A DNA stretch of 64,000 nucleotides from Teichococcus wenyumeiae (GCF_003696345.1 NZ_RFLX01000015.1:80502-144501), one strand, 5' to 3'; counted from the stretch's first letter, positions 43,912 to 53,299 are shown. Numbers and translations are program-made. The notes: a model not told the origin generated them from the letters alone.

Positions 43912-44082
43912 TGAAACTGCATCATGACGAACTAGCCGCAGCGTGCTGTCAAGCGAATTCTCCACGCGCGACGCGAGGTGAAATGCGCCTTGCGAGCGGA
44001 TGATGCGCAGCAGTATGCGGTTCACGGCATTCGGGCGCGAGACCAGGGATAACGCTATGCAGGCCGCACAGGCGCTTACACG

Positions 44083-44916
44083 GTGACAGCGAATTCTGCT
44101 GCATCTGCGAAGAAGACTTCCCGGCAGGCGGAATCCGACTTGAACGACTCGCCGGCACGCGGGCCCGATTTCGTGGCGGCGCTGGAGCGTGGCCTAGCGG
44201 TGTTGGAGACCTTCGGCCGGGGGCGGGAAAGGCTGACGCTGACCGAGGTTGCGGCGCATACAAATCTCAGCCGCGGCACCGCGCGGCGCTTCCTGCTGAC
44301 GCTGGTGGAGCTGCAGTTCCTGGCGAGCGACGGCAAGAACTTCTGGCTGACGCCGCGGGTGCTGGACCTCAGCCACGGATACCTTTCTTCCTTCGGGCGC
44401 GGCGATGTCGCGCGGCCGATCCTGCAGGCGGTGTCGGAGAAGTTCCAGGAGTCCTGCTCCATGGCGGTGCTGGAGGGCGCCGACGTGATCTATGTCGCGC
44501 GGGTCGAGGCGCGGCGCGTCTTTTCCTCCCGCATCGATGTCGGCACGCGGCTGCCGGCCCATTGCTCCTCGCTGGGCCGCGTACTGCTGGCGGCCCTTCC
44601 CGAGGATCAGTTCGAGGCCTGGCTGGGGCGGCATGAACTGACAGCCTGGACAGAGCGGACGATCACCGACCCCGGGCGTTTCCGGGCACGGATTCAGGAA
44701 GTGCGGCGCGCCCGGCATGCGATCATCGATGGGGAGATGGAACTCGGCATCCGGTCCGTCGCCGTGCCCATCGTCAACCGGCTTGGCGCCACAGTGGCCG
44801 CGTTGAACATCGGCACATCGGCGGCGCGCGTCTCGCTCGACCAGTTGCGCCGCACCTTGCTGCCGGCACTGCGGGAAGCCGCGCAACAGATCGGCGCCGC
44901 CCTCGATGGCTGGTAA
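44083..44916 (+). CDS. IclR-family regulator (PcaR/PobR subgroup)
   Basis: This 277-aa regulator has a winged helix at residues about 30-90 (FVAALERGLAVLETFGRGRE and HTNLSRGTARRFLLTLVELQ) and a ligand domain with SCSMAVLEGADVIYVARVEA and SSLGRVLLAALPEDQFEAWL. These blocks are typical of the PcaR/PobR/CatR IclR subgroup that controls beta-ketoadipate genes. Translation starts at GTG 44083 or a nearby alternative. It is divergent from the CoA-transferase/ABC operon and 30 bp upstream of the alpha/beta hydrolase gene; both are likely targets. The effector is probably an oxoadipate-like intermediate. Confidence 0.92.
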   Translation: MTANSAASAKKTSRQAESDLNDSPARGPDFVAALERGLAVLETFGRGRERLTLTEVAAHTNLSRGTARRFLLTLVELQFLASDGKNFWLTPRVLDLSHGYLSSFGRGDVARPILQAVSEKFQESCSMAVLEGADVIYVARVEARRVFSSRIDVGTRLPAHCSSLGRVLLAALPEDQFEAWLGRHELTAWTERTITDPGRFRARIQEVRRARHAIIDGEMELGIRSVAVPIVNRLGATVAALNIGTSAARVSLDQLRRTLLPALREAAQQIGAALDGW

Positions 44917-44946
44917 CGCCGTGAGAACGAGAAACGGGAGAGGCAG

Positions 44947-45732
44947 ATGGACTGGATCGAGGCAAACGGCGCGGGCCTGCGCTATGCCCTGAGCGGCAAG
45001 GGCCGCCAGACGCTGGTTCTGGTGCATGAGATGGGCGGCACGCTGGAAAGCTGGGACATGCTGGTCCCGCAACTCGATCCACGGTTCCGGGTGCTGCGCT
45101 ACGACACCCGCGGGGCTGGCATCTCGACCAAGGCGCGGTCACCGCTGAGCATCGACACCATGGCGCAGGATCTTGAATCCCTGCTCGATGCGCTGGGAGT
45201 GGATGGTCCCGTCCTGCTCGCCGGATGCGCTGTGGGCGGCGCCATCGCCCTGCATTTCGCGGCGACGCGGCCATCGCGCGTGCTAGGGCTGATCGCCATG
45301 GGGCCGGCGACCGGCATCCCGGAGGAACGCCGGCAGGCCATCCTCGATTACGCCGACACGGTGCAGCGCGATGGCATGGCCGCCGTGGCCGAGACGGAAC
45401 TGGCGCGCAGCTACCCTGAGATTCTGCGCAGCGATGCCGCGCGCTTCCGCAGCTTCCGCGCACGCTGGCTGGCCAATGATCCGGACAGCTATGCCGCCAT
45501 CTACCGCATGCTGGCGGGGCTCGAGATGCAGGCCGGCATCGCCTCCATCCGCTGCCCGGCGCTGTTCATGGCCGGCCAGCACGACCCGCTCCGCCCGCCC
45601 GCCATGATCGAGCCCTTGTCGCGCCTGGTGCCCGGGGCATCCTTCCAGGCCGTGGAGAGCGGGCATTTCATGGCGGTGCAAACGCCGGAGATCGTGGCCG
45701 AGGCCTTCAACCTCTTTCTGGCACGCTTCTGA
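44947..45732 (+). CDS. Alpha/beta-hydrolase, enol-lactonase-like, nucleophile Ser replaced
   Basis: This 261-aa alpha/beta-fold protein resembles 3-oxoadipate enol-lactonase (PcaD) in length, context and pattern: the oxyanion region LVLVHEMGG, YDTRGAGIST, the acid residue in MAGQHDPLRPP and the late His in ESGHFMAVQTPE. At the nucleophile elbow, where PcaD has G-x-S-x-G-G, it reads GCAVGG, so the nucleophile is Ala with Cys next to it. It may use another mechanism, bind without catalysis, or employ the Cys. It is co-directional with the PcaR-like gene, with GAACGAGAAACGGGAGAGG upstream. Confidence 0.85.
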   Translation: MDWIEANGAGLRYALSGKGRQTLVLVHEMGGTLESWDMLVPQLDPRFRVLRYDTRGAGISTKARSPLSIDTMAQDLESLLDALGVDGPVLLAGCAVGGAIALHFAATRPSRVLGLIAMGPATGIPEERRQAILDYADTVQRDGMAAVAETELARSYPEILRSDAARFRSFRARWLANDPDSYAAIYRMLAGLEMQAGIASIRCPALFMAGQHDPLRPPAMIEPLSRLVPGASFQAVESGHFMAVQTPEIVAEAFNLFLARF

Positions 45733-45791
45733 AGGCGATGCCTCGGCGGGATGCAGCCGGGCACTGCCGCGATGGCGCCGGAGCCCCGCCG

Positions 45792-46607
45792 CTAACGCGG
45801 CACGGCTGTCGCGCAGCTTTGCCCGCCATCGACGGGCAGGCACACGCCGGTGATGAAGCCCGCCTCGTCGGAAGCCAGGAAAACGGCGGCGCGGGCCACG
45901 TCCCAGGCATCACCCATGCGGCCCATGGGCACCGCGCGCGCCCTGGCCTCCGTCATGTCCTCCACCGAGGCATAGTGGGCGGCGATCTGCTTGTAGATCA
46001 GCGGGGTGTCGATCATCCCTGGCATGATGCAATTGGCGCGGATGCCCTGCGCGGCATACTGCATGGCAAGGGCCACCGTCGCCTGGTTCACCGCCGCCTT
46101 GGAGGCGTAGTAGGAAAAATACGGATAGCCGGTCCAGCGCACCGCCGCGAGCGAGGAGATGTTGACGATCGCCCCGCTGCCCTGGCGCAGCATCTGTGGC
46201 AACACGGCTTTGGCGGTGCGGAACACCGAATGCAGGTTCAGGTCCATGGCACGCTGGAACTGCGCCTCCTCCAGCTCCAGCGGCCCGCCGGAGACGGTGA
46301 CGCCGACGTTGTTGTGGAGCACATCAATGCGGCCGAAGCGGGCGAGCGCGGCCGCGACGGCGGCGGTGACGGAGCCGAGTTCCGTCACGTCCACGGGGAG
46401 GGCCAGCGCCTCGAAACCCTCGCCGCCGATGATGCCGGCAGTTTCCTCCGCCGCCTCGGCGGAAAGGTCGAGGCAAACGACCCGGGCGCCTTCCCGCGCA
46501 TAGGCCACCGCCGCCGCCTTGCCATTGCCCCAGCCGGGGCCGGAGGAGCCGGCGCCGAAGACCAGGGCCACCTTGCCCTGCAGGCGGCCCCTGCCCGGCC
46601 CGCTCAT
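45792..46607 (-). CDS. Short-chain dehydrogenase/reductase
   Basis: This is a 271-aa classical SDR. The cofactor motif is ALVFGAGSSGPGWGNGKA (an extended glycine loop), NNVG is in VLHNNVGVTVSG, the active site is the Ser in VNISSLAAV and YYASKAAVNQ, and the C-terminal FITGVCLPVDGG is typical. Its ATG overlaps the end of the TRAP permease gene, so it is the third gene of the TRAP operon and probably oxidises the imported hydroxy compound. Confidence 0.93.
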   Translation of the reverse strand: MSGPGRGRLQGKVALVFGAGSSGPGWGNGKAAAVAYAREGARVVCLDLSAEAAEETAGIIGGEGFEALALPVDVTELGSVTAAVAAALARFGRIDVLHNNVGVTVSGGPLELEEAQFQRAMDLNLHSVFRTAKAVLPQMLRQGSGAIVNISSLAAVRWTGYPYFSYYASKAAVNQATVALAMQYAAQGIRANCIMPGMIDTPLIYKQIAAHYASVEDMTEARARAVPMGRMGDAWDVARAAVFLASDEAGFITGVCLPVDGGQSCATAVPR

Positions 46608-48487
46608 CAGAGGAACCCCACGGAGATCCAGGGCACCGCCGCCACGATCACCAGCCCGACCAGAAGGGCGCCCAGATAGACCCAGATGCGCCGCAGCCCC
46701 GCATCCGGATCGACGCGCCCGATGGCACAGGCGGTGTAGTAGCCGATGCCGAAGGGCGGCGCGAAAAGCCCCAGCCCCATCGCGAGGATGGTGACCATCG
46801 CGTAGTGCACCTCATGGATGCCGAGCTGATGCGCGATGGGAAAGAGCAGCGGCGCGAAGAGCACCATGGCCGGAATGCCCTCCAGCACGCTGCCCAGCAC
46901 GATAAAGGCCACGATGGACACGGCCATGAAGCCGGCGGCCCCACCCGGCAGGTTGGTCATGGCGTGGGCGAGGTCGGCGGAGAAGCCGGACTGCGTCAGC
47001 GACCATGCCATGGCCGTGGCGGCGCCGATGATCAGCAGGATGGCGCCGGACAGGCTCGCCGTGTCCACCAGCATCGGCCCCAGCCGCCGCATGTCGAAGC
47101 GGCGGTAGAGCAGGAGCCCGGCCAGGGCGGCGTAGATGATGCCGATGGTCGAGACCTCGGTGGTGGTGGCGATGCCCTCCACCACGGCGGCGCGGATGAT
47201 GAAGGGCAGCGCCAGCGCCGGCAGGGCGATGCCGAAGCTGCGGACGATCTCGGCCCAGGAGGCGCGGCGCACGTGGGAGACATCCTCGTGCCGGTAACGG
47301 TGCCGCACCACCAGACAGAGCATGATGCCCAGCACCACCGCCGGCAGGATGCCACCCGCGAAGAGCGCCGCGATGGAGACGCCGGTGACGGAACCGATGG
47401 TGATCAGCACCAGGCTGGGCGGCACTGTCTCCGTCTGCGCCCCGGTGGCGGAGAGCAGGGCGGCGAGGTCACCGGGATCGGCGCCACGGGCCTTCATCTC
47501 GGGAAACAGGGCGGGGGCGATGGCGGCCATATCCGCCGCCTTGGCGCCGGAAATGCCGGAGACAACATACATCGCCCCGATCAGCACATAGGAGAGCCCG
47601 CCGCGCACGGAGCCGAGCAGCGCGGCCAGGAAGGCGACCATGGCCTGCGCCATGCCCGTCATCTCGATCAAGAGGCCGAGGAAGACGAAGAGCGGTACGG
47701 CCAGCAGGATGAGGTGCGACATGCCCTCCTCCATCCGGCCCACCATCACGAAGATCGGGATATCGGTGGAAAGTCCCAGATACCCCATGGTGCAGATGGC
47801 AAAGGCGAAGGCGATGGGCACGCCGGAGAGCACAGCCAGGGCGACGCCCGCCACCAGGAAGATCAGCAGGTTCAGGTTGCCCAGCGGCGGGAAGGCCGGC
47901 GCCAGCGCCACCAGCCCGGCCACCGCCGCGCCGGTCAGCACCAACCCGAGGGCACTGCGTCCCAGGCTTTCGGCCCGCGCCAGCCGGCACAGCGCCATGA
48001 AGGCCATCAGGCCCATGCCGGCGGGCAGGGCCGCGGCGCGCCAGGTATTGGCGATGCCGAGGGCGGGCGTCGTGACGAAGGCTTCCTCCTCCGCGTATTC
48101 GATTGCGGTGGGCAGCAGGATGAGCAGGAAGGCCAGCGGCACCGTCAGGGCCAGCACCTCCAGCAGGCCCCGCAGCCCGGGGCGGGCGCGGGCCAGCAGC
48201 GCCGTCATGCGCATATGCACCCCGCGCCGGAAGGCGATCACCGCCCCCAGCATGGCGAGCCACATGAAGAGTATCGTGGCCAGCTCATCCGCCCAGATCA
48301 GGGGGGTATGCAGCGCGTAGCGCGCCAGCACGCCGGCGAAGAGCAGCACGATCTCGGCCGCCACCAGCAGGGCGGCGGCGGTGGAGACCAATCCTCCCAC
48401 CACGCTTTCCAGCCGGTAGAGGGCCGTGCGGAACAGGCCATCCGCCTCCCGCGCACCATCCGCCACGGCGGCCTGCGGCAGGGCCAT
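46607..48487 (-). CDS. TRAP transporter fused permease (DctQ-DctM)
   Basis: This 626-aa membrane protein fuses the small DctQ-like subunit (residues about 1-165: four helices with ARYALHTPLIWADELATILF and MLGAVIAFRRGVHMRM) to the large DctM subunit. The DctM part begins near LIFLVAGVALAVLSGVPIAF and includes VPLFVFLGLLIEMTGMAQAM and SVLEGIPAMVLFAPLLFPIA. It imports a carboxylate with Na+ using the binding protein encoded 2 bp upstream. Fusions of this kind are frequent in alphaproteobacteria. Confidence 0.94.
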   Translation of the reverse strand: MALPQAAVADGAREADGLFRTALYRLESVVGGLVSTAAALLVAAEIVLLFAGVLARYALHTPLIWADELATILFMWLAMLGAVIAFRRGVHMRMTALLARARPGLRGLLEVLALTVPLAFLLILLPTAIEYAEEEAFVTTPALGIANTWRAAALPAGMGLMAFMALCRLARAESLGRSALGLVLTGAAVAGLVALAPAFPPLGNLNLLIFLVAGVALAVLSGVPIAFAFAICTMGYLGLSTDIPIFVMVGRMEEGMSHLILLAVPLFVFLGLLIEMTGMAQAMVAFLAALLGSVRGGLSYVLIGAMYVVSGISGAKAADMAAIAPALFPEMKARGADPGDLAALLSATGAQTETVPPSLVLITIGSVTGVSIAALFAGGILPAVVLGIMLCLVVRHRYRHEDVSHVRRASWAEIVRSFGIALPALALPFIIRAAVVEGIATTTEVSTIGIIYAALAGLLLYRRFDMRRLGPMLVDTASLSGAILLIIGAATAMAWSLTQSGFSADLAHAMTNLPGGAAGFMAVSIVAFIVLGSVLEGIPAMVLFAPLLFPIAHQLGIHEVHYAMVTILAMGLGLFAPPFGIGYYTACAIGRVDPDAGLRRIWVYLGALLVGLVIVAAVPWISVGFL

Positions 48488-48489
48488 GT

Positions 48490-49506
48490 TCAGGCCAGCC
48501 CGCCCACGGCGCCCTCAAGCAGGGCCCAGGCCTCGGGGCCGAACTTGCCCTTCCATTCGTTGTAGAAGCCGGCCTGTTGCAGCTTGGCGCGGAAGGGCGC
48601 GGCATCGGGCGTGTTGAAGGTGACGCCGCGTTCGCGGAGCTGGCCTTCCAGCTTCGCGTTCAGGGCGGCGACATCCTCGCGCTGGCGCATGGCGGCGGCG
48701 TTCAGCTCCCGCTCCACGACGACGCGGGACGCGGCCGGCACGGCGCTGAAGGCGCGGCGGTTGGCGATCAGCCAGAAGCCGTCCCACATGTGGTTGGTCA
48801 TGGCGCAGTATTTCTGCACCTCGTAGAGCTTCGCCGTTTCCACCACCGCCAGCGGGTTTTCCTGCCCGTCCACGATGCGCGTCTGCAAGGCGGAATAGGT
48901 TTCGGCGAAGTTGATCGAGGTGGGCGCCGAGCCGAAGGCGGTGAACATCGAGGTCCAGAGCGGGCTGACGGGCACGCGGATCTTGAAATTCGCCAGGTCC
49001 GCCGGCGTGTTGATCGGCTTGTGGGACGAGGTGATCTGCCGGAAGCCGTTGTCCCAGATCCGCTCGAACATGATCAGCCCGGCCTTGCCGACCTCCGCCC
49101 GCACATGGGCGCCCAGCGCGCCGTCCATCGCCTTCCACACCGTGGGATAGTCCGTGAAAGCGAAGCCCACGCCGTTGATGGAGGCCGCCGGCACCAGGGT
49201 GGAGAGGATGAGGCCCGAGATGGTCATCATCTGCACCGCGCCGGCGCGCACCTGGCTCAGCACGTCGGTATCGGCGCCGAGCTGGTTGGAAGGGAAGATC
49301 CGCAGTTCCACCTTGCCATCCGTCTCACGCGCGATGGCCTCCGCTGCCTCGCGCAGCCGGACATTCAGCGGGTGGGTGGCCGGCACGTTGTTGGAGATCC
49401 GCAGCGTGGTCTCCGCCGCCCTGGCCCGCCCGATAAACAGCAGCGGCAGGCTGCCCGCGGCCGTGCCCAGAACCGCGCGACGGCCGAAGCCCGTGGTGAT
49501 GCTCAT
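48490..49506 (-). CDS. TRAP transporter substrate-binding protein DctP-type
   Basis: This is a 338-aa periplasmic receptor with a Tat-like signal (GFGRRAVLGTAAGSLPLLFI). DctP motifs include LRISNNVPATHPLNVRLREA, ETDGKVELRIFPSNQLGAD and the ligand-contacting Arg region KIRVPVSPLWTSMF, followed by GQENPLAVVETAKLYEVQKY. The ligand is probably a carboxylate. It is the first gene of the leftward operon, 50 bp from the palindrome shared with the divergent IclR gene. Confidence 0.94.
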   Translation of the reverse strand: MSITTGFGRRAVLGTAAGSLPLLFIGRARAAETTLRISNNVPATHPLNVRLREAAEAIARETDGKVELRIFPSNQLGADTDVLSQVRAGAVQMMTISGLILSTLVPAASINGVGFAFTDYPTVWKAMDGALGAHVRAEVGKAGLIMFERIWDNGFRQITSSHKPINTPADLANFKIRVPVSPLWTSMFTAFGSAPTSINFAETYSALQTRIVDGQENPLAVVETAKLYEVQKYCAMTNHMWDGFWLIANRRAFSAVPAASRVVVERELNAAAMRQREDVAALNAKLEGQLRERGVTFNTPDAAPFRAKLQQAGFYNEWKGKFGPEAWALLEGAVGGLA

Positions 49507-49556
49507 CCGATTTCCTCTCCCAAATCTTTTTCGCTGCGTCCCCGGAGGGCATGGCA

Positions 49557-49577
49557 GCCATCCACATCGTGGATGGC
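49557..49577. promoter_or_regulatory. Palindromic IclR operator candidate
   Basis: A perfect inverted repeat with 9-bp arms (GCCATCCAC) and a 3-bp spacer lies between dctP and the IclR gene, 50 bp from dctP. A related dyad of the same pattern (TCCAYATYGTGGA) occurs at 49658-49670, inside the first codons of the IclR gene. Two similar sites flanking the IclR start suggest autoregulation and joint control of both operons. Confidence 0.7.
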
Positions 49578-49638
49578 AACTTTGATAGAAAGTTAAAACG
49601 AATTGCCAGACGCCGTAAATGATCTATCGTCAAACCCC

Positions 49639-50517
49639 ATGGGAGACGCAAGAAAGGTCCATATTGTGGACGGTGGCGCCGGAGCCTCGCGCCGCCCCAC
49701 CTCCGGCGCCCAGAGCAGCGAGCGGGTGATCGCCCTGCTCAAGCTCGTGGCCGGGCAGTCCACGGCCGGCATCGGGCTGGCGGAACTGGTGGAGGCCAGC
49801 GGCCTGAACCGGCCGACCGCGCGGCGCCTGCTGCTGGCCCTGATGCGTGGCGGGCTGGTGGAACAGGATGCGCACAGCCGCCGCTACCACCTCGGCCCCG
49901 AGAGCTATGTCCTGGGCACGCTGGCGGCCGACCGCTTCGGCATCCACCGGCTGGCGATGGACGGGCTGGCCCGGCTGGCACAGGCCAGCGGCGATTCCGC
50001 CTTTCTCTGCGTGCGGCGGGAGATGTTCACCGTCTGCCTGCACCGCGAGGAAGGCTCCTTTCCCATCCGCACCCATGTGCTGGCCGCCGGCATGCGGCAT
50101 CCGCTGGGCGTGGGCGGCGCCGGCCTCGCCCTGCTGGCCGCGCTGCCGGACCCGGAGGTGGAGGCGGCGCTGGAGGCCAATGCCGGGCTGCTGGCCACAA
50201 GCTACCCGCAGCACAGGCCGGAGCGGCTCCGGGCGCTGGTGGCGGAATGCCGGATGCGGGGCTTCGCCATCAATCCCGGCCTGGTGGTCTCGCATTCCTG
50301 GGGCATGGGCCTCGCGGTGCGGGACGCGGCGGGCGAGCCGGTGGCCGCGCTTTCCCTCGCCGCCATCGAGAGCCGCATGGGCCCGGACCGGCAGCCCGAG
50401 TTGGCAGCCCTGCTGCGCGAGGAAGTGACGCGGCTGGAAGCAAAACTGAAAAATGCCGGCAGGCTGCGGGCCGAGCGTCCGGTAGCCCGCAAAACCTCGG
50501 GGAGGAAAATGGCGTGA
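49639..50517 (+). CDS. IclR-family transcriptional regulator
   Basis: This 292-aa regulator has a winged helix near residues 25-85 (SSERVIALLKLVAGQSTAGI, ASGLNRPTARRLLLALMRGG) and an effector domain with SGDSAFLCVRREMFTVCLHR and LGVGGAGLALLAALPDPEVE. ATG 49639 is preferred; an earlier in-frame start at 49603 adds 12 residues. Its last codons overlap the thiolase GTG, so regulator and catabolic genes are co-transcribed. It probably controls this operon and the divergent TRAP operon. Confidence 0.92.
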   Translation: MGDARKVHIVDGGAGASRRPTSGAQSSERVIALLKLVAGQSTAGIGLAELVEASGLNRPTARRLLLALMRGGLVEQDAHSRRYHLGPESYVLGTLAADRFGIHRLAMDGLARLAQASGDSAFLCVRREMFTVCLHREEGSFPIRTHVLAAGMRHPLGVGGAGLALLAALPDPEVEAALEANAGLLATSYPQHRPERLRALVAECRMRGFAINPGLVVSHSWGMGLAVRDAAGEPVAALSLAAIESRMGPDRQPELAALLREEVTRLEAKLKNAGRLRAERPVARKTSGRKMA

Positions 50518-51686
50518 GAAACCGTGCCGCGATCGTTGGCTGGGCGCATTCGCCCTTTGGCCGGCTGGAGGAACCGGATGTGGAGGCGCTGATGGCCCGC
50601 GTGGCCGGCGCCGCCTTGCAACATGCGGGCGTGGAGGCCGCGGATGTCGATGCCATCACGGTCGGCGTCTACAACAACGGCTTCTCCCGCCAGGGTTTTG
50701 AGGGCGCGCTGGCCGGGCTGAACGAGCCCGGCCTCGCCCATACGCCTTCCACGCATTACGAGAATGCCTGCGCCACCGGCTCCGCCGCCCTGTATGGCGC
50801 GCTGGATTTCGTCGAAAGCGGGCGCGGGCGCATCGCGCTGGTCATCGGCGCGGAAAAGATGACCGCCATCCCCACCGCGCGCACCGGCGAGATTCTGCTG
50901 TCCGCCAGCTATGCGAAGGAGGAAGCGGATGTGGAGGGCGGCTTCGCCGGCATCTTCGGCCGCATCGCCCAGACCTATTTCCAGCGCTACGGCAACCAGA
51001 GCGAGGTGCTGGCGCAGATCGCCGCCAAGAACCACCGCAACGGCGTGGACAACCCTTACGCGCAGATGCGCAAGGACCTGGGCTTCGATTTCTGCTCGAC
51101 GGTATCGGACAAGAACCCGCTGGTCGCCGGCCCGCTGCGCCGCACAGACTGCTCCCTCATCTCGGATGGCGCCGCCGCGCTGGTGATCGCGGATGCCGAG
51201 ACGGCGGCGGGGCTCTCCCGCGCCGTGTCCTTCCGCGCACGGCAGCAGGCGAATGACATCCTCCCCCTCTCCCGCCGCGACCCTATCGCCTTCGAGGGCG
51301 CGCGCCGGGCCTGGGACCGGGCCAAGGCGGAGGCCGGCATCACACTGGACGACCTCGGCTTCGTTGAGACGCATGACTGCTTCACCATCGCCGAGCTGAT
51401 CGAATACGAGGCCATGGGCCTCGCCCCGCCCGGCCAGGGCTACCGCGTGGTGCGCGAGGGCACGGCCCTTCCCGGCGGCAGGCTGCCGATCAACCGCTCC
51501 GGCGGCCTGAAGGCCAAGGGCCACCCGATCGGCGCCACCGGCGTCTCCATGCATGCCATGGCCGCCATGCAGTTGTGCGGCGAGGCGGGGGCGATGCAGC
51601 TCCCCGAACCGCGCCTGGGCGGCGTGTTCAACATGGGCGGCACGGCGGTGGTCAATTACGTCTCCATCCTGGAACGCACGCGGTGA
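50514..51686 (+). CDS. Thiolase-family protein (SCP-x-like acetyl-CoA acetyltransferase)
   Basis: This is a 390-aa thiolase-fold protein. The nucleophilic Cys is in HYENACATGSAAL, the active-site His is in ETHDCFTIAE, and the C-terminal motif is KAKGHPIGATGVSM. The sequence pattern fits the SCP-x/lipid-transfer-type thiolases that act on unusual acyl-CoAs rather than FadA. It starts at GTG 50514 within the IclR stop (GTGA). With the acyl-CoA synthetase encoded next, it suggests activation of a carboxylic acid and thiolytic shortening. Confidence 0.92.
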   Translation: MRNRAAIVGWAHSPFGRLEEPDVEALMARVAGAALQHAGVEAADVDAITVGVYNNGFSRQGFEGALAGLNEPGLAHTPSTHYENACATGSAALYGALDFVESGRGRIALVIGAEKMTAIPTARTGEILLSASYAKEEADVEGGFAGIFGRIAQTYFQRYGNQSEVLAQIAAKNHRNGVDNPYAQMRKDLGFDFCSTVSDKNPLVAGPLRRTDCSLISDGAAALVIADAETAAGLSRAVSFRARQQANDILPLSRRDPIAFEGARRAWDRAKAEAGITLDDLGFVETHDCFTIAELIEYEAMGLAPPGQGYRVVREGTALPGGRLPINRSGGLKAKGHPIGATGVSMHAMAAMQLCGEAGAMQLPEPRLGGVFNMGGTAVVNYVSILERTR

Positions 51687-53299
51687 GCGCCTTGATGCAG
51701 CCCGCCTCCCGCCGCGTTGCCAACCTGTCCTACTTCCTGACCCGCGCGGCGCGGCGCCTGCCGGACCGCTCGGCCATCCTCTGGGGCGAGCGGCGCTGGA
51801 GCTGGCGGGACCTGGATGGCCGCGTCTCCGCCCTCGCCCGCGCCCTGGCGCGGCGCGGCATCGTAAAGGGCGACCGCATCCTGGTGCATGCCAGGAATGG
51901 CAATGGCATTATCGAGACGATGCTCGCCGCCTTCCGCCTCGGCGCCGTCTTCGTGCCCACCAACTTCAGGCTGACGCCGGCCGAGATCGGCTTCATGGCC
52001 ACCCAGTCCGGCGCGCGCGCCTTTCTCTGCCACGGGGATTTCCCGGAGCACGCCGAGGCGGTGCGGGCGGCGCGGCCGGATCTGGCGGTCTTTGGCTGGA
52101 TCGAGGGCGCGGGGGCGGATGCGCTCGATGCCTGGATCGCGGCCGAGGATGCCGCGCCGCTGCGCGATGCCGATGTCGAATATGACGATCCCTGCTGGTT
52201 CTTCTACACCTCCGGCACCACGGGCCGGCCCAAGGCGGCGGTGCTGACGCATGGGCAGATGGCCTTCGTGCTGAACAACCACCTCAACGACCTGATGCCC
52301 GGCACGACGGAGCGGGACGCCTCGGTGGTGGTCGCGCCGCTGTCCCATGGCGCCGGCGTGCATGCCATGACGCAGATCGCCTGCGGCGCCGTCACCATCC
52401 TGCCGGCGGGCGAGCGGCTGGACCCGGCGGAAATCTGGAGCATCGTCGCCACCCACCGCGTGACCAATATGTTCACCGTGCCGACGATCCTGAAGCTGCT
52501 GGTGGAGCACCCTTCCCTGGCGGCGGCCGATACTTCCTCGCTGCGCCACGTCATCTATGCCGGCGCGCCGATGTACCGGGAGGACCAGAAGCGCGCCCTG
52601 GCCGCCCTGGGCCCCGTGCTGGTGCAGTATTTCGGGCTGGGCGAGGTCACCGGCAATATCACCGTGCTGCCGCCGGCGCTGCATGTGGCGGAGGATGGGC
52701 CGGAGGCGCGCATCGGCACCTGCGGCATCGAGCGCACCGGCATGATGGTGGAGATCCAGGACCCCGAGGGCCGCCCGGTGCCGCCGGGCACCGATGGCGA
52801 GATCTGCGTCTGCGGCCCCGCCGTCTTCGCCGGATACTGGGAGAATCCCAAGGCCAATGCGGAGAGCTTCCGCAACGGCTGGTTCCGCACCGGCGACCTC
52901 GGCCACATGGATGCGGAAGGCTTCCTGTTCATCACCGGCCGGGCCTCGGACATGTATATCTCCGGTGGCTCCAACGTTTATCCGCGCGAGGTGGAGGAAA
53001 AGATCCTGGCCTTTCCCGGCATCGTCGAATGCGCGGTGCTGGGCGTGCCGGACCCGCTCTGGGGCGAGACCGGCATCGCCGTCGTCGTCCCGCAGGCGGG
53101 CGCGCAGGTCGATTCGGCGGCGCTGCTGGCCTTCCTCGGCGAGCGGCTCTCCCGCTACAAGCTGCCGCGCCATGTCTTCGTGCAGGAGGCCCTGCCGAAA
53201 TCGGGCTATGGCAAGATCACCAAGGCGCTGGTCCGCCAGGACCTGGAGGCGCGCGGCCTGCTGCCCCTGCCCGCCACGCCACGGGACAAGGTGGCCTGA
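51683..53299 (+). CDS. AMP-forming acyl-CoA synthetase
   Basis: This is a 538-aa ANL-superfamily ligase. The P-loop-like motif A3 is WFFYTSGTTGRPKAAVLTH, A5 is VQYFGLGEVTGNI, A7/A8 are WFRTGDLGHMDAEGF and ITGRASDMYISGGSNVYPRE, and the final Lys is in LPKSGYGKITKALV. It forms an acyl-adenylate and then the CoA thioester. Translation starts at GTG 51683 overlapping the thiolase stop; ATG 51695 is the alternative. It probably activates the acid imported by the divergent TRAP system. Confidence 0.94.
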   Translation: MSALMQPASRRVANLSYFLTRAARRLPDRSAILWGERRWSWRDLDGRVSALARALARRGIVKGDRILVHARNGNGIIETMLAAFRLGAVFVPTNFRLTPAEIGFMATQSGARAFLCHGDFPEHAEAVRAARPDLAVFGWIEGAGADALDAWIAAEDAAPLRDADVEYDDPCWFFYTSGTTGRPKAAVLTHGQMAFVLNNHLNDLMPGTTERDASVVVAPLSHGAGVHAMTQIACGAVTILPAGERLDPAEIWSIVATHRVTNMFTVPTILKLLVEHPSLAAADTSSLRHVIYAGAPMYREDQKRALAALGPVLVQYFGLGEVTGNITVLPPALHVAEDGPEARIGTCGIERTGMMVEIQDPEGRPVPPGTDGEICVCGPAVFAGYWENPKANAESFRNGWFRTGDLGHMDAEGFLFITGRASDMYISGGSNVYPREVEEKILAFPGIVECAVLGVPDPLWGETGIAVVVPQAGAQVDSAALLAFLGERLSRYKLPRHVFVQEALPKSGYGKITKALVRQDLEARGLLPLPATPRDKVA

